6,153 nt of DNA from Bacteroidota bacterium (GTDB lineage: Bacteria > Bacteroidota > Kryptoniia > Kryptoniales > JAKASW01): NCBI GenBank assembly GCA_021785235.1, contig JAJYGB010000395.1, positions 1 to 6,153 on the forward strand, read 5' to 3'. Every line of letters starts with the position of its first letter. The stretch's first letter is position 1. The translations under genes and the position numbers were made by a program. Positions 1 to 4,911 of the stretch are shown piece after piece. The notes under the pieces are model-generated. The model was given only the letters and a program-made list of their open reading frames with translations. It did no database searches and was not told where the DNA came from.

Positions 1-637
1 TGTATTTGTAATTCCTGACTTCCAGACGGTTATGCAATAACAGTTTATTGAGGATGTTCTGAATGTGGCTTTTGACCGTCCGGGTCGGGGCATGGACCTT
101 CTCCCCGATTTCCTTATCACTCAGGCCGTTCCCCAGGAGTCCAAAGACTTTTCTTTCAACGGCTGTCATACGCACGGGCTCCATCGTTTTTGGCTTCTTC
201 CCTTTGATCGCGCTCTCCACAATCCGGGAGAAGAGCGACTCGGTAAGTGTGGGGGGAAGAACCTGGCCGCCCTCCGCGACAGTCCGTATTGTCATGAGAA
301 AGTCCTCGAGCGTAGTGTCCTTGAGAATGAAACCCGATGCTCCCGCCTTTACGTATTGGACTACGTCTCCGTGCACGGGTGCCAGATCCATGACGACCAC
401 CTTCGCGAGGGGAAATTCCTTCTTCACGAGCCCGACAACGTGCAGGCTGTTCTGACTGCGCAAGTTCAAGTCCAGCAGGATCACGTTCGGTTTCAATTGA
501 TGAAGCTTAAGGATAGTGTTGTCCGTGTCGCCGGACGTCGCGACTATCATGATATCCGCCCGGTTCCTGAGAATCGCCGTGAGTCCCTCTCTGAGGAGGC
601 GATTCTTCTCGATGACCAACAATCTGATCTTTTTCAT
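1..637 (-). CDS. LuxR/NarL-family response regulator RR1, C-terminus cut by window edge
   Basis: A predicted cytoplasmic DNA-binding response regulator; 212 codons are visible and the stop lies beyond the left edge. The receiver domain spans about residues 1-120 and the GerE/LuxR helix-turn-helix about 156-212, with recognition-helix motif TVKSHIQNIL. The phospho-acceptor is Asp56 in 'VILLD' and the conserved Lys is Lys106 in 'FILKD'. Two key positions are unusual. The acidic pair at the start, normally E/D-D, reads Glu10-Lys11, and the switch Thr/Ser position is Asp84 ('VVMDLAP'). The ATG at 635-637 was chosen because GGAG lies 7 nt upstream and it aligns with the start of the paralogue RR2 at 818-1513. 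The two are about 51% identical in a hand alignment, so they are an ancient tandem duplication. No histidine kinase is visible. The Lys11 change suggests weak or absent Mg2+-dependent phosphorylation, which is an inference. The domain assignment is secure but the target genes are unknown. Confidence 0.93.
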   Translation of the reverse strand, partial: MKKIRLLVIEKNRLLREGLTAILRNRADIMIVATSGDTDNTILKLHQLKPNVILLDLNLRSQNSLHVVGLVKKEFPLAKVVVMDLAPVHGDVVQYVKAGASGFILKDTTLEDFLMTIRTVAEGGQVLPPTLTESLFSRIVESAIKGKKPKTMEPVRMTAVERKVFGLLGNGLSDKEIGEKVHAPTRTVKSHIQNILNKLLLHNRLEVRNYKY

Positions 638-671
638 TCGGTACTCCAAACATTAAGGCATTGAATCAACA

Positions 672-680
672 GTTATATCA
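672..680 (-). promoter_or_regulatory. Candidate extended -10 promoter for RR1
   Basis: On the minus strand this reads TGATATAAC, which matches an extended -10 (TGn followed by TATAAT with one mismatch). It lies 34 nt before the RR1 start codon, giving a leader of roughly 25-30 nt that contains the GGAG ribosome site. There is no good -35 at 16-18 bp, which is tolerated with extended -10 elements. This would let RR1 be transcribed separately from RR2. It is a motif match only. Confidence 0.35.
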
Positions 681-817
681 GGTGTGTTTCCTCCCAGCCC
701 CGCAGCGTCAGGAAGGTGCAGTTACTTAAATTAACCACATATTAAGGTATGGGCAGCCGGGGGTAGATTCAATCGTCCAAGGGGATGAGAACCGGATTAG
801 CTCTCTAAAGAAGGGAA

Positions 818-1513
818 TTACTCGTCTATCAGCGAAATGCTTTCCTTAGCCTTCATCATCTCCGAGTTCATCAGCGCGTATTTGGCGATCTGAACGCGGG
901 ACCGAAGGAGGAGTTTCTCGAGAATGTTGTGAACATGGCTCTTCACAGTATATGTCGAAAGGTGAAGTTTATACGCAATTTCCTTATTTGACAACCCATC
1001 CGCTATCAGAAAAATCACCTGGCGTTCGCGCTTCGTCATTCGAACGGCTTCAATGACTCGCGGGGTGATGGCGCCGGTAATTGCCTGTTCCACAATTTGG
1101 GAGAAGAGGGACCCGGTCATAAGTGGAGGTAATATCTTTTTCCCGCGGGCGACCGCCCTGATGGTTTTCAGAAAATCCGTCGTGGTAGCGTCCTTAAGAA
1201 CAAAGCCCGATACTCCTGCCCGCACGAATAGCAATAGATCCGCTTGCGTTGGGGCGAGGTCCATAACTATCACCCTGGTATCGGGGATTTCGGACCTGAC
1301 CGTCTTGACCAGTTCAAGACTGCTCTGGCTTCTCAGGCCCAGGTCGAGGAGGAGCACGTTCGGTTTCAGATCACGGATTACCTGCAGAGGCCTTTTATTA
1401 CTTCCCGGCCCGGAAACGACTTTCATATCCGATTGCCTTTTAATAATCGCTGAAATGCCCTCACGGAGAAGCGGGTTATCTTCGATAATCAATAATCGTA
1501 TCTTCTCAGCCAC
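818..1513 (-). CDS. LuxR/NarL-family response regulator RR2
   Basis: A complete 231-residue response regulator, slightly longer than the usual 210-220 for NarL/FixJ types because of a polar C-terminal tail (about residues 215-231). The receiver domain occupies residues 1-122: acidic pair Glu11-Asp12, phospho-acceptor Asp57 in 'VLLLD', and conserved Lys107 in 'FVLKD'. The switch Thr/Ser position is Asp85 ('VIVMDLAP'), as in the neighbouring paralogue RR1. A linker carrying 'LPPLMTGSLFSQIVEQAI' leads to the GerE-type helix-turn-helix at about 158-214 ('GLSNKEIAYKL', 'TVKSHVHNILEKL'). The start is GTG at 1511-1513. It is supported by GGAGAG just upstream, and the next in-frame Met is too far inside the receiver. 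Unlike RR1 its acidic pocket is intact, so it could still be phosphorylated. No sensor kinase lies in the window, so its signal comes from elsewhere. Its position immediately before RR1 fits gene duplication followed by divergence. The regulated genes cannot be told from sequence. Confidence 0.95.
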   Translation of the reverse strand: MAEKIRLLIIEDNPLLREGISAIIKRQSDMKVVSGPGSNKRPLQVIRDLKPNVLLLDLGLRSQSSLELVKTVRSEIPDTRVIVMDLAPTQADLLLFVRAGVSGFVLKDATTTDFLKTIRAVARGKKILPPLMTGSLFSQIVEQAITGAITPRVIEAVRMTKRERQVIFLIADGLSNKEIAYKLHLSTYTVKSHVHNILEKLLLRSRVQIAKYALMNSEMMKAKESISLIDE

Positions 1514-1529
1514 ACACTCTCCGGTTTAA

Positions 1530-1548
1530 ACTGCCCGCCTCGGGCAGT
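1530..1548 (-). promoter_or_regulatory. Perfect hairpin just upstream of the RR2 ribosome site
   Basis: An 8-bp perfect inverted repeat (ACTGCCCG / CGGGCAGT) with a 3-nt loop. On the minus strand it is followed by TTTAAA and, 5 nt after the stem, by the CCGGAGAG ribosome site of RR2. It also lies where transcription from the promoter at 1552-1582 would begin. It could be an operator dyad at the start site, a leader hairpin, or a weak terminator. The T-run is too short to call it a terminator confidently. Confidence 0.45.
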
Positions 1549-1551
1549 GCC

Positions 1552-1582
1552 CGTATAATCCTGGAACCCATCGTGACGTCAA
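1552..1582 (-). promoter_or_regulatory. Candidate sigma70-type promoter for RR2
   Basis: On the minus strand a -35 box TTGACG (1582-1577, 5 of 6 matches to TTGACA) is followed by either GATTAT (1560-1555, spacer 16) or TATACG (1557-1552, spacer 19) as -10. It is correctly placed about 40-70 nt before the GTG start of RR2. The -35 overlaps an 8-bp palindrome, TGACGTCA at 1574-1581. A second dyad, CCAATT/AATTGG with a 14-nt spacer, lies at 1601-1626 just upstream and could bind a regulator. No experimental support is available from sequence alone. Confidence 0.4.
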
Positions 1583-1654
1583 CCACCGGAGAAAAGTTAC
1601 CCAATTCAACCGAGTTCTGCAATTGGAGGGATACCTAAGCGTACCAGTTCTTAC

Positions 1655-1682
1655 GAAGGGGACGCCGCCCTGCTGCCCCTTC
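1655..1682. repeat. Inverted repeat, 7-bp arms
   Basis: GAAGGGG (1655-1661) and CCCCTTC (1676-1682) are perfect inverted arms around a 14-nt GC-rich spacer. It sits 5 bp from the stronger hairpin at 1688-1709, so the end of the STAS-like gene is followed by two stem-loops in tandem. It may be part of one transcription-ending or RNA-stabilising structure. Either strand could fold. Confidence 0.35.
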
Positions 1683-1687
1683 TCCGC

Positions 1688-1709
1688 GATCCGCCCTTTG
1701 CGGCGGATC
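1688..1709 (-). terminator. Hairpin at the stop codon of the STAS-like gene
   Basis: GATCCGCC and GGCGGATC form a perfect 8-bp GC-rich stem with a 6-nt loop. On the minus strand the stem begins with the last base of the TAG stop of the STAS-like gene (1709-1711), so it is placed as a 3' end structure. There is no T-tract after it (GCGGAGAAGG follows). It may therefore be a dispersed short palindrome or an RNA-stability element rather than a true intrinsic terminator. Confidence 0.4.
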
Positions 1710-2089
1710 TAGATTTCTATCGTGAAGCTGCTCTGCTTCTTCTTGGCGGTCTTGACCTTCCCGGAGACGCGCCGGACGGGCTTTTCGACGGCTGCGAGCG
1801 TCTTGCTCACTGAAGGTGAAAGGTTTGAGAACTCTATAGATGGATTTTTATCCTCCGAGAATTCGCGGCGGAACTCGATGAGAGCGCCGGCTGCGGACTC
1901 AGACAATTGCTCGATACCCTCGAAATCGAGTATCAGAGTCGCGGAATTCTTCCTCCCCGCGTCGGGCCTCGCCCTCCACATGCTTATCACGGTTCTCACC
2001 AGCCTCTCGGCAGAGTCCCTTGAATGCAACGTCTTGGCGATTGATGCCGCCACCTGAATGATGAATTTGTCGTCCGTTTTCACGCTCAT
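1709..2089 (-). CDS. Small STAS-like (anti-anti-sigma/DUF4325-type) protein
   Basis: A 126-residue cytoplasmic protein with no signal peptide or membrane segment. The middle (about residues 51-102) looks like the core of a STAS fold: a strand 'LILDFEGI', then 'EQLSESAAGALIEF' where STAS proteins carry 'DSSG-G-L', then 'PSIEFSNLSPSVSKTL', which resembles the 'v-l-nlsp-v--lL' segment. If this alignment is right, Ser65 falls at or near the serine phosphorylated in SpoIIAA-type proteins. A DUF4325 STAS-like assignment is equally possible. The C-terminus (about 103-118) is strongly basic (KPVRRV, KTAKKK). The start at 2087-2089 was preferred over an ATG nine codons upstream because AAGGAGAGG lies directly before it, an excellent ribosome site. 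It sits 62 nt after the methyltransferase gene and 195 nt before RR2. A partner-switching role beside the two regulators is attractive, but no kinase or sigma factor is in view. Confidence 0.8.
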   Translation of the reverse strand: MSVKTDDKFIIQVAASIAKTLHSRDSAERLVRTVISMWRARPDAGRKNSATLILDFEGIEQLSESAAGALIEFRREFSEDKNPSIEFSNLSPSVSKTLAAVEKPVRRVSGKVKTAKKKQSSFTIEI

Positions 2090-2106
2090 GCCTCTCCTTG
2101 TTAAAC

Positions 2107-2115
2107 AATATAACA
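2107..2115 (-). promoter_or_regulatory. Candidate extended -10 promoter for the STAS-like gene
   Basis: The minus strand reads TGTTATATT, an extended -10 with one mismatch, 17 nt before the ATG at 2089. The implied leader is short (about 10 nt) but contains the whole AAGGAGAGG ribosome site. A weak 5-bp GC stem (2118-2122 with 2132-2136) lies immediately upstream and could end methyltransferase transcripts or serve as an operator. No good -35 is seen. Confidence 0.35.
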
Positions 2116-2151
2116 CACGCGGGCTCAGGAACCGCGGCTAAATTCAGAAAT

Positions 2152-2904
2152 TCAAGAACCGGGAATGTTCCGGCAAATGGCAAGGAGATCGACTCCTTTT
2201 CTTGCGACATCCCGGTCAATAACCTGGAATGTTGTCAAATCCAGGATCTGGTTGGCGGCTTTTTTGATGAGGCTGGTCCGCTTCAGGCGGCGCCCAAGAC
2301 CGTAGATAGGAAGTGCTCGTAGAAATCCTACGACGGGATTTGCCTTCCCATGGACGATTCCCAGAAGCTGAAACGACGCGAAGTTCTTCTCGAGTAATTC
2401 ATTAAATTCATCATACCGCATTTCGTTCACTTGAAATTTGTTTCCGTGCCGGTGATTGGCCTTGCCTTTAACGTTCGGTGTCGTTATCAGAATGAGCCCT
2501 CCCGGCCTGACGGCTCGCCGGAGTCTGGATAAAAAATCAGACGGATCTTTCAGGTGCTCAATTACCTGAAAACTTACGGCCACATCAAATTGAGAGACAA
2601 AGTCAAGATCTTCGATATTGGCCCGGGTATACTTGATGTTCGGGGCCGAATAATGTGTCGTGGAATATGCAACCGCCTCGGGGCTGTAGTCGATACCCAG
2701 TACATTCTTTGCCGTCTCGCCGAGAAGTCTCGCGCCGTACCCGGTTCCTGCTCCCGCATCCAGCACTTCCTCATCATCCGCGAACTGCCGGGCGTAGCGG
2801 TATGCAAACTGATGGCGTGAAAAAACGATGCTAATCTCTCCGGGATTGGTTGGAATCATCCTTTCGCCGGTATCTGACAATTCGAGATGTGTTCTCTCGC
2901 CCAT
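2152..2904 (-). CDS. Class I SAM-dependent methyltransferase (Methyltransf_11/23 type)
   Basis: A 250-residue soluble methyltransferase with the Rossmann-type SAM-binding fold. Motif I is 'VLDAGAGTG' (residues 47-55). The acidic residue after strand 2, expected to hold the SAM ribose, is Asp72 in 'GIDYSPEAV'. The 'FDVAVSFQVIEHLKDP' stretch (106-121) and 'RPGG' (133-136) with 'TTPN' (141-144) are the later core motifs. The N-terminal 'DTGERMIP' followed by an 'H-fAYRYA' helix is a combination I associate with methyltransferases found near polysaccharide or surface-glycan genes, so a sugar or lipid acceptor is possible. The C-terminal third is variable and gives no substrate clue. The ATG at 2902-2904 has only a weak GGA site 3-4 nt upstream. 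The upstream hairpin at 2966-2985 separates it from the peptidase gene. UbiE/COQ5-like quinone methylation cannot be excluded, but the sequence does not specifically point to it. Confidence 0.9.
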   Translation of the reverse strand: MGERTHLELSDTGERMIPTNPGEISIVFSRHQFAYRYARQFADDEEVLDAGAGTGYGARLLGETAKNVLGIDYSPEAVAYSTTHYSAPNIKYTRANIEDLDFVSQFDVAVSFQVIEHLKDPSDFLSRLRRAVRPGGLILITTPNVKGKANHRHGNKFQVNEMRYDEFNELLEKNFASFQLLGIVHGKANPVVGFLRALPIYGLGRRLKRTSLIKKAANQILDLTTFQVIDRDVARKGVDLLAICRNIPGS

Positions 2905-2965
2905 TTTCCATCTCTAATCCGTTTATTGCTGTTTAAGTTGCCATGAAGACGCGGACAATCGTGAA

Positions 2966-2985
2966 CGGGGAGCCGAAGCTCCCCG
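2966..2985 (-). terminator. UUCG-tetraloop hairpin terminator after the C1 peptidase gene
   Basis: On the minus strand CGGGGAGC and GCTCCCCG form a perfect 8-bp stem closed by the classic stable c(UUCG)g tetraloop, 36 nt after the peptidase stop codon. The following bases (TTCACGATTG) are only mildly T-rich, so termination may be partial. It sits between the peptidase and methyltransferase genes and suggests they are separate transcription units. Confidence 0.6.
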
Positions 2986-3021
2986 AACACTCTATGGCGA
3001 GTTGAGACAGAACCGCCAGAC

Positions 3022-4263
3022 TTATCGCTCCTTCATCTCTGTCATGATCTGAGGTATCGCACTCTTTGGAAGCATGATGCCGAGCATTTTCAGCTTCACA
3101 TAATCCGCGCTGTAGAAATAATACCCGGGATGTGTGTTGTTTCTCGCTCCCGAGCCCGAGTCCTTTATCAGGTACCAATTCTTGCCGTCTTTCTGAGTGT
3201 ATCCGATCAGGTGAATTCCATGGTCATCGCCCGTCGTGTGGTTGTAGAATCTGAAGATGCGGGCATTCGCGTCTATGTATTGAGAAGGGATATCGAAACT
3301 CGGGATAACGGCTATGCCGGCATGTCCGTCGATCCCGGGTTCCGAAACATCACCCCAGATGGCCATAGTATAACCCGAACGCACGGCGGTGTTGATGGTA
3401 TTCATGAACTCATTCAACGGAATGTTGAAGTAGTCTTTGCTGTGCCACCAGTTATCCGGCACATTGTATTCAACCCAGCTATAGTACGGACGATCCGAGA
3501 ACGAGACGAGCGCGACGTAATCGTCGGGGTTCAGCTTCACTACCTGTTCCAAATACTCTTTCGGCGTAATCATTTTCCCATCAACTTCAATCTTCTCGGG
3601 GGGCGTTCCCATATAATGATTCAAAATGGACTTGACCGTGTTCTCCACAACGGCTGCATCCCAAGCGTTCGACGCTTTCACCGATTGCAGGTATGAATCG
3701 AGTTCCGCGAAGAGCTTCGAGTGATCGTGAAAGGGCTGTCCGTCCAGGAGTCCCGTGTAATCCTTTTCCGGAACGACGCCGTGTTCTTTCCATGCCCGCA
3801 GCACGGCATTTGCTTCCGAGCCTTCGCCGAATTTCTGGTTCCCTCTCGAGCGGACGTAGCCGAGAGCCTTTGCGACATATTCCCAGTAGACGGTGTACAT
3901 TTCCGAAAATTTCATTTTCTTTCCGGTCAGACGGTATACCTCCGATTCCAGGAAGGAGGTTGTCGAGAAGCACCAGCACGTTCCCGTATTACCCTGTGAT
4001 ATTGGCGGATTATGCCAGTACTGGGCGAAGTCACCGACCGATTTCGGCGCGTCGAACTTACTGAAATCGGGATGGAGGGCCTTTTCAGCGGCGGTGATGG
4101 TGTCTCTTTGATTATAAAATTTCTCGAGAGAAGCTTTGATAGAGTCGTAGAATTCGTTCTTCGGCTGAACGAATAGCGCGGTATCACGATGTGCGGTTTG
4201 AGAAAACGAATTTCCACAAAGTGAGAGGAGAATGAATGCAGAGATAATCGTAAACTTTTTCAT
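3022..4263 (-). CDS. Secreted C1-family (papain-like) cysteine peptidase
   Basis: A 413-residue exported peptidase. Residues 1-21 form a Sec signal peptide: KK, then a hydrophobic core 'FTIISAFILLSLC', with likely signal peptidase I cleavage after 'NSFS'. The Cys inside the core lacks a proper lipobox. The papain-fold active site is visible. Gln90 of the oxyanion hole and nucleophile Cys96 lie in 'SQGNTGTCWCFS', with an extra Cys98 two residues on. His348 is in 'DDHGIHLIGY'. The usual Asn is replaced by Asp368 in 'YLIKDSGSG'. The spacing and the 'SEMYTVYWEYV' block (120-130) recall the bleomycin-hydrolase/aminopeptidase C-like C1 peptidases of Bacteroidota. The ATG at 4261-4263 was chosen because it begins exactly at the signal peptide. 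The open frame continues 58 codons upstream, but that extension would bury the signal, and the ribosome site (AAAGG, about 10 nt upstream) is weak either way. It diverges from the GH2 gene across 648 bp. It probably digests proteins or peptides in the periplasm; the substrate is unknown. Confidence 0.92.
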   Translation of the reverse strand: MKKFTIISAFILLSLCGNSFSQTAHRDTALFVQPKNEFYDSIKASLEKFYNQRDTITAAEKALHPDFSKFDAPKSVGDFAQYWHNPPISQGNTGTCWCFSTTSFLESEVYRLTGKKMKFSEMYTVYWEYVAKALGYVRSRGNQKFGEGSEANAVLRAWKEHGVVPEKDYTGLLDGQPFHDHSKLFAELDSYLQSVKASNAWDAAVVENTVKSILNHYMGTPPEKIEVDGKMITPKEYLEQVVKLNPDDYVALVSFSDRPYYSWVEYNVPDNWWHSKDYFNIPLNEFMNTINTAVRSGYTMAIWGDVSEPGIDGHAGIAVIPSFDIPSQYIDANARIFRFYNHTTGDDHGIHLIGYTQKDGKNWYLIKDSGSGARNNTHPGYYFYSADYVKLKMLGIMLPKSAIPQIMTEMKER

Positions 4264-4710
4264 GGCTGCAACCTTTGGTAATTGGCTAATGTAGATAATT
4301 GATACCGGAAAGGACCCGGGAAACGTATGCAAGGACCATTCTTCCCTAAGTATCTTCGGCGAACGATCTCCGCGGTTGAATCCCTGTGTGACCGGAAGGC
4401 TCACCAAATGGATCAGCATACCCTGGCCGGCATTCATGCAAAAAATTATCCTGTTTACGAACCAATATCAAACCGGAGTAGCGGCTCAATTTGGAAGAAA
4501 TATCTCGCAAAGAAAGAGATGAAATTGTTTCCCCTTTGCGAGAGAAAAAATCCTCAAACTGGGCCAGTACCCAAACCGGCAAATTGAACTCCTCCTCCTT
4601 GTCGCGGGGGACGATTATTGCAGGCTGTTTACTCGGTAGAGCAGTGTCTCGTTTTAAATTTTCCGGTTTCGTGTGACTCGGTTGCCGGAATCCTTGCAGC
4701 ATTCCGAGCC

Positions 4711-4794
4711 GAACTCACCCTGAATCCCTCTTCTATGTAGGGACGGACTTCATCCCCCTTCTCTTTTCAAGAGAAGGGGTTAGAGGATGAGTTC
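4711..4794. repeat. Palindromic MITE-like element with terminal inverted repeats
   Basis: The left end (GAACTCACCCTGAATCCC, 4711-4728) and the reverse complement of the right end (GAACTCATCCTCTAACCC, 4794-4777) agree at 14 of 18 positions, including the first seven. Inside lies a perfect 11-bp hairpin, CCCCTTCTCTT / AAGAGAAGGGG (4755-4765 and 4769-4779) with a TTC loop, flanked by TCATCC/GGATGA arms at 4750-4755 and 4785-4790. There is no coding capacity and no obvious target-site duplication. The form matches the small non-autonomous palindromic repeats scattered between genes in many bacterial genomes. Copy number cannot be judged from one window. Confidence 0.6.
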
Positions 4795-4858
4795 AGGAGG
4801 CAAGTTGAAGTCTACCCACGCTTGAGCAGCTGTGTATTTCATCTTCATGAATCGTATC

Positions 4859-4886
4859 TTGTTCTCGACTTGTTCAAACATATCAT
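4859..4886 (+). promoter_or_regulatory. Possible promoter for the GH2 gene
   Basis: TTGTTC (4859-4864) and TATCAT (4881-4886) are separated by 16 bp and lie 25 bp before the GH2 start codon. The -10 matches TATAAT at 5 of 6 positions, while the -35 matches TTGACA at only 3 of 6. The call rests on position and the -10 alone. Confidence 0.28.
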
Positions 4887-4911
4887 TCCTTATTCGAGGA
4901 TCATTCAGAGA

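Larger units (their letters stand above)
4264..4911. other. Divergent intergenic region, no convincing gene
   Basis: This 648-bp gap separates the divergent peptidase and GH2 genes. It carries upstream sequence for both genes, the palindromic element at 4711-4794, and a possible GH2 promoter at 4859-4886. Open frames exist on both strands across 4327-4702. The better one is minus strand 4702-4346, 118 codons, with a plausible-looking stretch around 'FNLPVWVLAQFEDFFSRK'. It has no good ribosome site and no recognisable family, and a competing frame on the other strand covers the same bases. I treat it as probably non-coding or a decayed gene. Confidence 0.6.

Noticed and set aside
65..664. 199-codon open frame on the plus strand (and another at 63-455)
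   Set aside because: It lies antisense to RR1, whose receiver and helix-turn-helix motifs are unmistakable. The plus-strand translation has no recognisable domain.
2090..2116. Start of the STAS-like gene nine codons upstream, at 2116
   Set aside because: The strong AAGGAGAGG site directly precedes the ATG at 2089 and would otherwise lie inside the coding region.
3130..3696. 188-codon plus-strand open frame
   Set aside because: It is antisense to the C1 peptidase across its catalytic His/Asp region and is rich in Arg/Val, as expected of a shadow frame.
4264..4437. 58-codon N-terminal extension of the peptidase
   Set aside because: The extension would place a clear signal peptide internally. 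Met at 4263 starts the KK-plus-hydrophobic-core signal.
4629..4645. ACTCGGTAGAGCAG, similar to the D-arm of a tRNA
   Set aside because: The 5' half of the D-stem is not complementary, no anticodon stem-loop or GTTCGA T-loop follows at the right spacing, and there is no acceptor stem. It is probably chance.
4346..4702. 118-codon minus-strand open frame between the peptidase and GH2 genes
   Set aside because: There is no proper ribosome site (only GGA directly touching the ATG), no recognised family, and an overlapping frame on the other strand. It could be a decayed gene, but the support is too weak to call.
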